DNA from: Aphanomyces cochlioides | Taxonomy: Eukaryota > Oomycota > Saprolegniomycetes > Saprolegniales > Verrucalvaceae | Length of the DNA stretch: 64,000 bases | Reading direction: 5' to 3' | Assembly (NCBI GenBank): GCA_019828595.1 | Contig: JAHQRK010000008.1 | Location: 1,612,001-1,676,000 of the forward strand | Shown here: piece by piece, positions 46,699 to 57,653 of the stretch | How the letters are laid out: each line of letters opens with the position of its first letter | Position numbering within the stretch: position 1 is the stretch's first letter | Notes under the pieces: generated by a model | Told to the model about the DNA's origin: nothing | Databases searched by the model: none | The model's input: the letters and a program-made list of their open reading frames with translations, nothing else | Position numbers and translations under genes: made by a program

Positions 46699-48796
46699 TT
46701 AATTCGCCCGGCCAGGGCCTCGACGACGGTAACAAAACGTTGCTTCTAGTGTCTTTTGTAAAGCCGTCGTGTCCGAGCGAAAAATGCGTTCTTCAGGCGA
46801 TCTTGACTCGAAATCCTGTGGGGAAACAAATGGACACGATTCCAAGATACACTCCGCTTTGAATCGATGCTCCATCATCGATGCTCGTACTTGGAGCACG
46901 TAGCATGTATCGCCGATGCTTGTTGGCCATCCATAGATCCTACGACGCGAGTCGACATTACTCTCTCATGACGGATCTTGAATACCAGAGAAGAATTGTA
47001 TTATTTTCAACCCACCCAATGTAATCCCCGACGAATAAATTCGGATCCAACGTCCTGCATGGCTCACCATTGAGCAAGGTTTCAAATCGCCGTGGCACAC
47101 TATCCAAGACCAAAGTCGCTGGTGTAGCTGGAAAGCGTTTAATGTACGATTGCACCTGGTCTGCATTAGACTAAGCATTGTTTCTCCACGTACTTGAAGA
47201 ATTTCTCCAGCCAAATTGATGCGTAGCCCAAAGATCATCGTGAAGAATTGGCTCAAACAGAAGAACGACAAGCCGATCGAATTGAAGGTCATTTGCGACT
47301 GGTTTAGCTCGACGATCCAGTCGCCATCGATGGACTTGGGATTGTCGTATGGCGGACGATCGAGGACAGTTTGCATCTATCGATTTAGTAAGTCAGCGGC
47401 GAGCTTCATCCATCGTACTGGAGGGGGCCACATATTCTTGAACGTTGCCGAAAATGTGTCCTTAATCTCGTCGTTCCCGTGCCTTGTACGGCCTCGAAGA
47501 AAGATATTCACGACATTTGGTTCAAATTGAGCTAGGCAATGCGTGTGGAAGTCGCTCAATTTGTGATATAGATCTTGGAGAGTATGTACAGTCCCTTCAT
47601 GTGCAAGTTCTAGGAGGTAATTGTACTCGGAGTGTTGTGTTTGTGGGCTCATCCACCACCGCAAGAGCTTCAACGCAGCCTAAGCAGCTAAACTGTTTCA
47701 TGTTTGGCTCTTGGATTACCTTTCGAGAGCCTTGGTAGTCCCCGAGCAAAGTTTGCTGATGGCCGTCGAATCGAACGAGCCCGCAATGACTCATGTCAAT
47801 GCCGAACCACTCTTGGAATTCCCGGATCAATGCTTGCTCGAACTGCCGCCAGTCGTTCGGGAAGTCGACAATACTTAGAGTCTGACAGTAGCGGTGCATA
47901 TCATATACAATAGCCGAGCTAGGGTGGTGGTGGGGAACGACGCGCACACGTGCTGGTGGAGTGGGCGACGGCGGAGCGAGAAGACGAGTTCTCCCGGGGG
48001 GGAAAAGAGCTCGTCGATACGAGCCAAGGAGAAATGGCGTCGACGATGCGCTGCCCACGACTTTGAACGTATCGGGATCGTCCTCATCAGCTGTAACCAG
48101 GTAGACCTACAGAAACTCGTCGTTCTTGAAGAGCAACAAGATGCACAAACGCAAAGTTGGTGGGTCTCCAGACGCTGCTTGGCGCTAGCTCCTCCCTTCC
48201 AGCCATAATGCCATCCTTCCGTTCGCCTTTGGTTGAAATGAAAGCAGGGGAGCTATGTAAATTGAGTCAGTCTCGTGAGAACAAGCTCGATCAAGTACGA
48301 TGTTGGAATCGTCCAGGCGTCCTTGGAGCCATTTGCCGCTCTGATGGCTTTCGCTACGACGATCCTCGAGCATACCCGCTGATATAACCTCTTCAAGCTG
48401 GAATTGAGGCGCTGATGACGGCTGGAACGTTGCAAAGGCTTGGAGTCTCGTTGAAGCAATCGACGACGAAACCACGCGAAGGCTGATGGACGACCCACAC
48501 CCTCGATACTCCGTGTGCGGACAGCAGTGCGGGAAGCATCTACGCCGTCAGACTGAGCAACGACGTCCAAGGAGGACACTCAGGATTACCGCAGAACCTA
48601 CGACAAAACCGCGTGAGGCGAAGGACCACGCGCTTAGACCTTACATTGCACCCATGGTTTGTGTATCGCCTACGAAACCATAGAACGAGGTGAGGCCAAA
48701 GTGGACTTAGGCCTCCTCCTACCGGACATAAGTGCCACTGAACAAGTTGGTCGTTTTCGCGCACGGAACATGGAAAAACTCGACTTGACAAGCCAT
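46699..48796 (-). CDS. Unrecognised ten-exon family protein, member 3 (563 aa)
   Basis: Minus-strand exons: 48796-48723, 48669-48645, 48597-48590, 48539-48299, 48252-48151, 48106-47720, 47679-47419, 47376-47194, 47155-46986, 46939-46699. Phases are identical to the other members and no stop interrupts. Start MACQVEFFHV; 8-nt exon GTTCTGCG; CFPHCCPHTEYRGCG; GWHYGWKGGAS; STPFLLGSYRRALFPP; a Pro-rich insert after it; NDWRQFEQALIREFQEWFG; WWMSPQTQ; LDSVPRRFETLLNGEP; IYGWPT; PEERIFRSDTTAL. It lies 2.7 kb from member 4 in the same orientation, and both share the long LFPPGRTRLL segment, so they are probably a tandem duplication. Function unknown. Confidence 0.88.
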
Positions 48797-48880
48797 GGAC
48801 GACCGCCACAAAGTCGACGAATGGTACAGACAGTCAAGATTTTCGCTTCTATATTGCAAACATTACTGAACGCAAGCTAA

Positions 48881-49591
48881 ATGGATGCTCAGTGCGGCAT
48901 AAAATCGACCATCGAGGGGGACATGCTCCAGGAGAAAGTCATGACGCTCAACGACTTCACGACGTTCGATACAAGCAAGGGCAATGCTGCTTTGAGTGGA
49001 ACCACGAGGCGGGGACGGCATCAACGTCAGAGCAACGTCCGAGCAACGTGGCAGAACGCGTACGGGACAAATTCTAGTGAGCACTTTGACGAGTGCGATG
49101 TTTTATACAATTGTCTTGTCGTTGTGGACAATGGAAGATTCTCTCTCACGGAGAATAGAGCGGCGAGATGTTGGAATCTGCCATCGACGCGCCTATCTCT
49201 ATCGTGCCGCCAGAGTCGGATGGGTTTCCACGACGGGATGGACGACAACTCGATCGACTGTAATGCATCCATTTGCAGCATTTTGTCGTTTTTCGCATCG
49301 AGTTTGTTGGATATTCCGAAGTCAGCCCGTATGGCGGTCGGTGGTCGGACGAAAATCGGATGGCATTGCTTACTGAATTCCGTCCACCGCCGATGTGATA
49401 CTGCTTCTACAGGTCGGAGTCGAGGGTTCGAATCTTTCGATCAACACAATCAGCATGTCGATGGAATGCACGCAGAGAGGCTATTGTCCTCCCCACGGCA
49501 ATCCAATTTCTTTCAGGATTCGTCTTCGCCTTCCAAGTCAAAAATTCCATGCCAGTTTTCATTATCGTTGGCGCATTCTCCGTCTCTTTAG
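48881..49591 (+). CDS. Hypothetical 236-codon ORF, head-to-head with family gene 3
   Basis: Open from MDAQCGIKSTIEGDML to 49591, long for chance in this composition, but no domain, no homologous frame upstream of member 4, and overlapping open frames on the minus strand (49027-49281, 49407-49640). Probably fortuitous. Confidence 0.2.
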   Translation: MDAQCGIKSTIEGDMLQEKVMTLNDFTTFDTSKGNAALSGTTRRGRHQRQSNVRATWQNAYGTNSSEHFDECDVLYNCLVVVDNGRFSLTENRAARCWNLPSTRLSLSCRQSRMGFHDGMDDNSIDCNASICSILSFFASSLLDIPKSARMAVGGRTKIGWHCLLNSVHRRCDTASTGRSRGFESFDQHNQHVDGMHAERLLSSPRQSNFFQDSSSPSKSKIPCQFSLSLAHSPSL

Positions 49592-49844
49592 CAGTTCGTC
49601 CTGGATTTGTTGACTCCCCAAGCCGCAACGAGAGCTGCAATCATAGCATCCAGTGCCTATTACAATGCCGTTGTGCTCTTCGTTGGATTTTAAAATCCAC
49701 GGGTGATCCAAACAGACAAGTTCCAACGTACATATCTTGGTCGACACTCAACGGGGCGACGAAGTACGGCGAAAATTCCGAGAGAAGAAGCGGACGAGCA
49801 ATGGTCACTCGGAGTCAAACTGACGAGGGGAAGTAAGCTACCCA

Positions 49845-49955
49845 AGCAGGAATGCATCGAATGAACAATTGAACATCGCTAAACCATTGGGCTAAATGAA
49901 CTCGCAGCCCAACGATCATGGTCAAGACTTGGAAACGACAAGCCCGTCGTGGCAC
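49845..49955 (-). pseudogene. Decayed fifth fragment of the ten-exon family
   Basis: On the minus strand QVLTMIVGLRVHLA matches exon 8 of members 3 and 4 (QVLTMIFGLRIHLA), and the nucleotides just downstream (GTTCAATTGTTCATTCGATG) match the start of exon 9. The intron between them is reduced to a few bases. Nothing else of this copy could be read with confidence. Confidence 0.6.
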
Positions 49956-50864
49956 ATTCAACGACGACGTCGCATTGGTTTACGTGGTAAAGTCCCACAT
50001 GATCGCTCTCACCTTCTCATGAGTAGGTTCGACGGGAAGCACGCCATCATATTCAGCGCGATTCGTCCCATGGTTTCAGCCTAGGTTCGATGGAGGCGTC
50101 TTCCGGCATGATCGGCAAAGCAATGGCTATCCAGATGACAGAATGCAAATTAAACTTCGTTGGCTTTAGCATTGGTTTCTTCTGAGTCTTGGCTCCGTGG
50201 ACTGAGCATTTCCAGCCCAACAAAGTCATCCTCGCGGCTTGTATCCAAGGCGATGCAACTTGAACTGTCATGTGGGCAAACGATTCCATGAATTTTATCC
50301 CGCTCCATCCAAGATCTTACTGTATGTGATATATCCCGAGCTCATCATTTGAATTGGATGGGAAACAAGTCAGAATGAAGAGTCCATCTAGTTTTCCACA
50401 CCGCTTTGAGCATGATCCAAGGGCTTGTCCATGAATGTTTTCCCAGTGAGTCTATAGATTTGCGTCAGTTAAACAAATTTAATTCGATATGATTGGCTAA
50501 AATTATTCAATAATGATAATCGATTCGAATTTGGAGTTGCCTGGCGAATCGAATCGACTAGCCAATCATATCACGTTAAAATTTATTTTTAGCCAATCAT
50601 ATTTATTTAAATTTGCTCTGTCTTATATACGCGACTTGACGTCAACAGGAAAATCGCAACAACAATGGTTCCTTGTGCAAAAGCTGCGCATCCCCAGAGT
50701 GGCTGATGGCTGATGGCTCTAGGAAGAACTCTTTAAACAGTACTGATAAAAGATGCATTTTAATAGAAAAAGACATTCAAAATCGATTCGGCCAATAGAC
50801 TGGAAAGTCCAAATTTGTGCGAAATTGACAATATATGATTGGGTGAAACTTATGATATGATTGG

Positions 50865-51239
50865 CTACATTGATGAAGCACACGGAAAGTTTGATGACCA
50901 GCTCGGGATAAACTCGAGAGCTGCCAAGAATATGGCTGGCAGAGGCGATGGCCCACGGGGCCAAGGGGGATGTGAATCTAGCTTGCAACGACAAAGTGGT
51001 TTACTTGTACTGAAACGATCCGATGATGAATTGGAATCGTCCATGCAATGCACGCAGTTGAAATACAAAGGATATTCTTTGCTGCTTGTCGTTGGTTTTG
51101 AAGCTATGGGAATAACACAATTTGTCGTGCATCGTGGGCGACACGATTTTGTGACCTTGTGACAAACTTGAGCCAGGAGTTTGTCGTCCGACCACAGCGA
51201 TTTCGTGTGTGCGACAACAAGATGGACGTCTGCAGCCAC
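50865..51239 (-). CDS. Possible small gene between family members, uncertain frame
   Basis: A 124-codon minus-strand frame rich in Cys (CTTNCVIPIAS, YFNCVHCMDDSNSSSD, PLCRCKLD) could follow a short first exon ending near 51290 through an intron of about 40 nt. A second frame (51001-51309) with a hydrophobic segment overlaps it, and the plus strand is also open. No family recognised. Confidence 0.25.
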   Translation of the reverse strand: MAADVHLVVAHTKSLWSDDKLLAQVCHKVTKSCRPRCTTNCVIPIASKPTTSSKEYPLYFNCVHCMDDSNSSSDRFSTSKPLCRCKLDSHPPWPRGPSPLPAIFLAALEFIPSWSSNFPCASSM

Positions 51240-51487
51240 AACGAGCGACTTTGACTGCTAGGACCAACATAATTAAATAACTTGCCACTCTCCGAGCAAT
51301 GTCGCTCACATCAAACGTGACACGCTACCAAATCCAACGACAAATGTGCGACGACGACGATGATTGCAATTGTCCACGCATCTTCGCCTTCAGTGTGTGA
51401 ACTGCAAGGATCGTGTGGCAATGTTATCCTCATTTTCGTCCTGAGCAATACTCATCAATCCATCGAAACCTCAAGCGTGAAGAAACT

Positions 51488-53597
51488 CTATCTTGCATTA
51501 GTTTTCCCAATGTGCTCACGCCGACGGTAACAAAACGTGGCGTTCAATCCAGTCTGTAAGGCGGTCGTATCGGTGCGGAATATCCTCTCTTCGGGGGTTT
51601 TGGACTCAAAATTCAAAGGCAGATCCAATGGACACGATTCCACGGTACAATCGGCTTTGAATCGATCGCTCTGGAGCATCGTCGCTCGTATTTGAAGCAC
51701 ATAGCAATTCTCTCCCGTGCTTTTTGGCCATCCGTAGAGCCTACCAAGCCATCGAATTCCTCTGCCAGTCGTCAAGCTCATACCAGAGAAGAATGGTATT
51801 GTTTTCAATCCAGCCGAGATAATCGATAACATCGAGCATTTGAAGATCCAATGTCTTGCACGGCTCGCCATTGATCAGTGCTTCAAAGCGTCGAGGCACA
51901 CTGTCCAAGAACAGCGTGGTAATATTTCCAGGAATGCGTTGAATGTGCGACTGAACCTTGAAAGAAAAAGTAGACAAAGACCCATTTATCCTCGTCGTAC
52001 TTGTAAAACATCGTCGGCCAAATGAATCCGCAGCCCAAAGATCATGGTCAAGACTTGACTCATGCAGAGGAATGACAAGCCCATTGAATGGAGGTTGACA
52101 TGGGACTCGCTGAGTTCGACGACCCAGTCTCCATTGATCGACGTTTGATTGTCTTGGCGAGTTTCGAGGCTGCAGAGCATCTATCAACGAAATCAATCGT
52201 GACATTAGACGTCAGCGTCCTACTGGAGGGGGCCAAATACTCTCAAACAACTCCAAGATTCTGCTAAAGCCCTCGGCGTCGTTGCTCTTCTGTCTTGTTC
52301 GACTTCGGAGAAATCCATTCAAGATCTTCGACCCGACTTGAGAAATGTTTTGCGTCATAAACTCGTCCAAATGGGCAAAAAGGTCTTGAATCGAATCGTT
52401 TGGTTCGTCGTTTGATAGTTGTAGGACGTATGTGTACATCGCGTGTTGCGTTGGCGGGCTCATCCACCACCGCAAGAGCTTCAACGCGGCCTAGACAGCT
52501 ACATGATTCACTTCTTGAGTGAGGCTTTACCTTGCGAGAGCCCTGGTAATCGCCAAGTAAACTTTGTGGACGGCCATCGAATCGAACGAGCTCGCTATGA
52601 CTCAAGTCGATCCCAAACCACTCTTGGAATTCACGGATCATAGCTTGCTCAAACTGCCGCCAGTCGTTGGGAAAGTCAGTAATACTGAGCGACTGACAGT
52701 AGCGACCCATATCGTAGACAACGACGGCAGTTGGATATTGGGGAGTCGCTCGCAATCGAGCAGGTGGAGATGGCGAAGGCGGCATCAAAAGACGAGTTCT
52801 CCCCGGGGGAAAGAGCGCACGTCGATACGATCCAAGCAGAAACGGCGTTGATGAAGCATTTCCGACGACTTTGAACGTATTGGAGTCGTCGTCAGCAGCC
52901 GTGACCACGTAGACCTACGCAAGATTGGCGATTGTGCCCAAGGATGTGTGGACGTACGCAAAGTTGGTGGCTCTCAAGGCGTTGCTTCGAGCTCGCTCCT
53001 CCTTTCCAGTCATAATGCCATCCTTCCTTTCGCTTCTCGTTGAAATGAAAGCAAGGCAACTACGACAAACGATCGGTCACGCACGCATATGGAGGATCCA
53101 GTACCATGAGGGACGTGTCGAGCCGTCCTTGGAGCCATTTGCCTCGCTGATGGCATTCGCTTCGACGATCGTCAAATGTCGTCGCGGCCACTGAATCGCC
53201 AGGCTGAATTTGCAGCACTGAGCTCGGCTGGAACGTCGCAAACGCTTGGAGTTTCGACAGTGCAATCGACGACGAAACGATGCGAAGGCTTATCGACGAC
53301 CCACAGCCTTTGAACTCTGTGTGCGGACAGCAGTGCGGGAAGCATCTACGCAGTCAGACTCAAACGGACTCTGTCGAAGCTCAGGATTACCGAAGAACCT
53401 ACGACATAAACATGTGAGGCGAAAGATGCACCGTCATGGTCAAACGTTGCAGCCATGGTTCGTATAGCGCCTAAAAGCACACGAAAGAGCGACGTCAGAG
53501 TCAAGCTGACGACGTCTTCTTACCGGACGTACGTGCCACTGAACAAGTTGGTTGTCTTCTCACACTGGACATGGAAAAACTCGACTTGACACGCCAT
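51488..53597 (-). CDS. Unrecognised ten-exon family protein, member 4 (568 aa)
   Basis: Minus-strand exons: 53597-53524, 53470-53446, 53398-53391, 53345-53105, 53059-52958, 52914-52531, 52490-52224, 52180-52001, 51956-51784, 51740-51488. The model is open throughout with the same phases as the others. Start MACQVEFFHV; 8-nt exon GTTCTTCG; CFPHCCPHTEFKGCG; GWHYDWKGGAS; STPFLLGSYRRALFPP; NDWRQFEQAMIREFQEWFG; WWMSPPTQ; QVLTMIFGLRIHLA; LDSVPRRFEALINGEP; LYGWPK; PEERIFRTDTTAL and a slightly longer basic tail ending KTNAR. Closest to member 3. Function unknown. Confidence 0.88.
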
Positions 53598-54895
53598 GAG
53601 TGACGGCCGTCGCGTTGCCAAATGATACACACAGGCAGAATTTTCACCTCGGTTCGCATGATATATTTCAAGCATTGCGGTTGGACATAGAAGTCAGAAA
53701 AATTTGCAACACCACGTCGACCGTCGTGAGGGGGACAGAAAAGTTTGAGCTTACTCTACACTTTAGAAGGCTTTTGAGTTTGTTGCTTTGATGGACACAA
53801 GGGCTTGACTGCTTTGGCTGCACCCACAAGTCGGGGACGTTTGGTCTCGGACCACTCGCGACAGAGAATTCCTTGAATACAATTGACAAGTCGTTGAGGA
53901 CTTGTCTATTGTACTTCGCCTCTGATGCCCCAATGGACTACGTTGTTGTGGGACACTTTCGCCGTGACGCCACGATTCGTGGCGTCACGGCGAAAGTGTC
54001 CCAATGATCGGGGCCCACGATCATTCAGCCAAAGTTGCAGCTGTTGCAGCTTGTGTCTCACCTTCTTGGGTCCAAATTGATGCCAAACCCATCTCTGTGA
54101 TCGGAACGATCTGCTCATCGAATTCACCCAACATCCTTTAGCCATTGTGTGCAGATCGATGAATCCTCCAGCGCGACATGCTGAGCATTGCTTGACTCGT
54201 ACTTGTCGAATCGCCAACTCCAATGAAGCGCTCTTCTCTGCACGATGAATTTGCAACAACAGTTGTAGGTTTACTTCAGCTCCATTGACTTCGTGTGGTG
54301 ATATGGATGAATAACATCAAAATTCCGACATGACTTAATCTTTGTATTTGATATTTTATCCAATCAAATCACCCAATATTTTATTAGCCAATCCACGACT
54401 ACTGAAACAAAATTTGGTCCAATTGAAAGTCGTTTTGACGCTGATGGCTTGAATCCGACAGATTCCGACATAATTTGTCGGAATAGGGAAGGAAATATAC
54501 GTATCGACATACAAATTCTAAATATAGCCATAAACATCTCCATATTCGCACAGGCTCCGACATCATGAGCCTTGAAGATCTGAAGAGAATCAACACGCAT
54601 ATGCAGAGTATACGCCGCAAAGGCATGAAAAAGCTCAACTGTTGCTCAAGGAGTTCTGTGTTCTGAATGTGCGTGCGCATTCGGCATGATTGGAACTTTG
54701 GGTGCGCCAAAAATCCAGTAGTGTATGAGTCAAAGAACACTATTGTAGTTCCTGCCAGTCAATTTCCAAACAGTAGTATTAGACCTCCTTCACATTATCA
54801 AACATTATTGGATCCGTGATAACGCAATGAGAAAGTCACATCAATTTTCAGAGATTTTGTTATAAATTTATAAAGGTATTGCCTTTTCGTCCAAA
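53598..54895. other. Upstream flank of family gene 4
   Basis: Holds the promoter side of member 4, the double palindrome at 53949-54025, and a 117-codon minus-strand frame (53906-54259; RVKQCSACRAGGFIDLH, GPKKVRHKLQQLQLWLNDR) that could be the remains of an unidentified gene. AT-rich after 54280. Confidence 0.35.
53949..54025. repeat. Two adjacent palindromes (double hairpin)
   Basis: 53949-54003 is a perfect 55-bp palindrome (27-bp arms, TGGGACACTTTCGCCGTGAC, centre T53976). 54003-54025 is a 23-bp palindrome (AATGATCG...CGATCATT around GGGCCCA, one mismatched pair), overlapping by one base. Confidence 0.93.
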
Positions 54896-54898
54896 TTA

Positions 54899-55518
54899 GA
54901 GCATCCGCACCGCACAGGCCAAATGGCATGCTAAACCTAAATATAGCATACATGCGAGGAAAACCGGCCTACACCGCGTAGTACATATCGCATTCTATTT
55001 TAGCGTAGTGGAAACTGCTAGGGAAAACTACCCTACGAGAATACACTATATTGTAAAGCGCATCTGTTTAGTCACACCGCTGCCATGCCCGAAGAAAGCG
55101 CCAAAGCGCCGACGCGGAAAGAATTTCCGTCAAGTTGACGACGAAAAACTTTGTTCCAGTTGGTTGACGATATCTCAAGACTCTATCATGGGGAATGGCC
55201 AGAGGCTGGACGCGTTTTGGCTGCGTGTTGCCGATGATTTCAACGCTGGAACTCACGAGAATGATGAATGGTACCGTTCAGCGGCGTCGCTGTAGTTGCA
55301 TTGGAGTGGGCTACAAGCCGTTGAATGTAAAGATCCACGAGGTCATCATCAGTCTCGACAGTATGAGAGCAGCTGGGATTGACAGAGAACATATGGCAAT
55401 TGGCTTTGCAATAGCGTTTACAATGGCTCGCGGTGTGGAGATTCGAGTTCTCCATGCTAAACTTTGATTTACGCATTCCAATTTTAGCCTAACGATACCC
55501 TACGCGGTGCGGATGCTC
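54899..55518 (+). mobile_element. 620-bp PIF/Harbinger-derived element carrying a Myb-like ORF
   Basis: Ends GAGCATCCGCACCGC (54899-54913) and its exact reverse complement (55504-55518), flanked by TTA on both sides (54896-54898 and 55519-55521). The 3-bp TTA duplication and ends starting with G fit PIF/Harbinger. The only coding content is the Myb/SANT-like ORF; the transposase is absent. Confidence 0.82.
55008..55467 (+). pseudogene. Myb/SANT-like DNA-binding protein of a Harbinger element, broken
   Basis: Reads RRRGKNFRQVDDEKLCSSWL, then GNGQRLDAFWLRVADDFNAG and EWYRSAASL, the trihelix/SANT pattern of the second Harbinger ORF that helps transposase entry and end binding. A TAG at 55293-55295 interrupts after RSAASL; the following LHWSGLQAV continues the family pattern, and a shifted frame (KIHEVIISLDSMR to 55467) may be the rest. 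Confidence 0.7.
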
Positions 55519-56357
55519 TTACAATTTTAATCACAATTGTGTGATCAATCTGGCAATAGTGAATTCAAGTATATTCGGAAGGTACATGAATAAATGTGTG
55601 TGTGTTTAACTGGACGCTGATTGGCTGGTTCGATTTGGTGATTGATTCAAAGTTTGATCGATTTCAGGAAATTTTGATACAATCAGACATATAAGAGTTG
55701 TTCTTGTTTTGCAATCAACACGTTTCTATCGCCCAGGGGAATTAACTGTTTGGAGTGACCTTCTCAGTCGTTGGGGGTCGACCCCGCCGTGGCTCTTATT
55801 TCCAATCTCGTGGCAATTGTGGCACCCATGCAAGAGTCAGACTTTGAGTGGCCGTCCCCGGAATCTATTTTGGCGAGTCAACGGTCCTTTATTGAGGGGA
55901 AGTAGTCCCCACCTCATGGCGTCGAGTGGAGCGCCACAAAGTCCTACTCCACAAATAATCAGGGCCCTATATGGATCCCAAAAGACTGCATCAACCTACA
56001 AGCCAGATTATGTGTGATAGCCCACCAAGGTATTAGCGGACATCGACGAGTTGACGCAACGTACACAGCAATCGCAGATGTCTTTGTTTGGTCAACGATG
56101 CAAGCGGATGTGAAGTTAATCGTCCAGGCATGTCTTCACTGTATGTGTGTTGACGGAAAAATGGTGCCTCGTCCAATGGGATCTGCTCTCCATAAGCCGA
56201 ACGCACTCATTCACTTTAACTATTATACCGTAAACCCCGTACAGGTGTAACCAAGTAAATGATTCGCTGAAGCTTACAACTCAATGGGAAACTGTCAATT
56301 TTTCATCCAGTTTCTGGATAAAATTGATTGGATAAAATAACAACCATTTTCTTCAAA

Positions 56358-57652
56358 ATGATGGGCAGCCACGAGTTGCCAATCCTCTCAATGGAAGAAG
56401 CACCTGCACGAAGCAGGCGCGTGAGCGCAAAAGGAAAGTCGTACTATTCTGTGACGTACAAGATTTCCGTCGTCGAGGCCTACGAGGAGGCTGTTGATAA
56501 GAGCTACTATCGAGTTGCGAAAGATTTTCGCGTACAATACAAGCAAGTCAAAGAATGGGTTCAACAGAAGCCAGAGCTCATCGCCCGTGCAAAGATGAAC
56601 CCTGCCAGTAAGACCTTGAGCACTGGACGACTTGTCGCCAACCCTTCTGTTGAACAAAAAGTTCTCGAGTACCACAACATGTTGCGTGATGGTGACCTGC
56701 CTGTCAGCACAGAAATGCTTATCATTTACGCTTTATCAGTCGATCCATTATTTCACGACGGCAGTCCAACCAAACTAAAAAAATGGGTGTACCAATTCCT
56801 TTCACGGCATGGCCTTGTTATACGCCGACCGACGCGACAAGCACAAAGATTGTCAGCTAATCTGGAAACCATGAAACGTGACTTTATCGAAGGAATCATT
56901 GAAAGACAATCTCCGATGGGCTCACTGGCCGACGTGACTCCAACTTTTTTTTGTCAACATGGATGAGACTCCCTTGCCATTTGAGCCGGACGTCAAGACA
57001 ACGATTGCTTCAAAGGGGGACAAAACAGTTCCAGCGCGAAAGGCGACGTCAACCGGAGCTCGGGCCACGGTTTGTTTGGCCGTCACATCCGATGGTCAAA
57101 AACTCCCCCCATTCCTTGTCTTCAAAGGTGCCCCGGGTGCAAGGATTGAGAGTAGCTTGGCGGAAATTGTTCCTGATGGAATGTTCGCCACTTGTCAACG
57201 AAAGGCATGGATGGACACGTCAACGACGGAACTGTGGTTTCAAAAAGTCTGGAAACCCCACGCTGGAAATGCTCAATCAAGCCTTCTTTTGTGGGATGAC
57301 TACTCAACGCATAAGACTGCTCAAATTCAGAGGCTCATGTCATCAACTGGCACAGATATGGAGTTCATTCCTGGTATTATATCTCTCATGCTTTCAATTT
57401 ACTATCTCTAGGTGGTTTTACATGCGTTCTCCAACCTTTGGACGTTGGAATAAACAAGCCCTTCAAGGATCGCGTGCGCCAAAAATACCTTCTTTGGGCG
57501 GCAGAGAAGCTCCGAGGTCAAGAAAAGGTGGCTTCACCAAGCCGTCAAGACGTAATGGCATGGGCAAGGCATCCTGGGATGCCATCTCGACTGAAACTGT
57601 ATTGAATGCATTCAAAGCTTGTGGATATCCTGTGAGAATAGAGGTGTATTGA
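56358..57652 (+). pseudogene. Pogo-like (DDE_1) transposase with intron and two frameshifts
   Basis: ATG 56358 (MMGSHELP). Helix-turn-helix and CENP-B-like region (YYRVAKDFRVQYKQVKEWV, LKKWVYQFLSRHG). A run of eight T at 56945-56952 puts the frame off by one right before FVNMDETPLPF. After LLLWDDYSTHKTA an intron (GTATTATATCTC...CTCTAG, about 46 nt, near 57374-57412) restores VLQPLDVGINKPFKDRV. A second shift near 57565 leads to the C-terminus SWDAISTETVLNAFKACGYP, ending 57652. All three catalytic Asp residues are present. Confidence 0.88.
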
Positions 57653-57653
57653 T

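Larger units (their letters stand above)
48797..51487. other. Spacer between family genes 3 and 4
   Basis: Contains the shared promoter side of member 3, a 236-codon plus-strand frame, a decayed fifth family fragment, AT-rich repeats of AGCCAATCATAT around 50480-50600, and a possible small gene near 51 kb. None is certain. Confidence 0.4.

Noticed and set aside
49420..49440. GGTTCGAATC, a perfect tRNA T-loop motif
   Set aside because: No D-arm or acceptor stem at the right distance; isolated motif.
50480..50640. AGCCAATCATAT repeats resembling part of the 429-bp MITE
   Set aside because: Only a short AT-rich segment is shared; no ends or target duplications.
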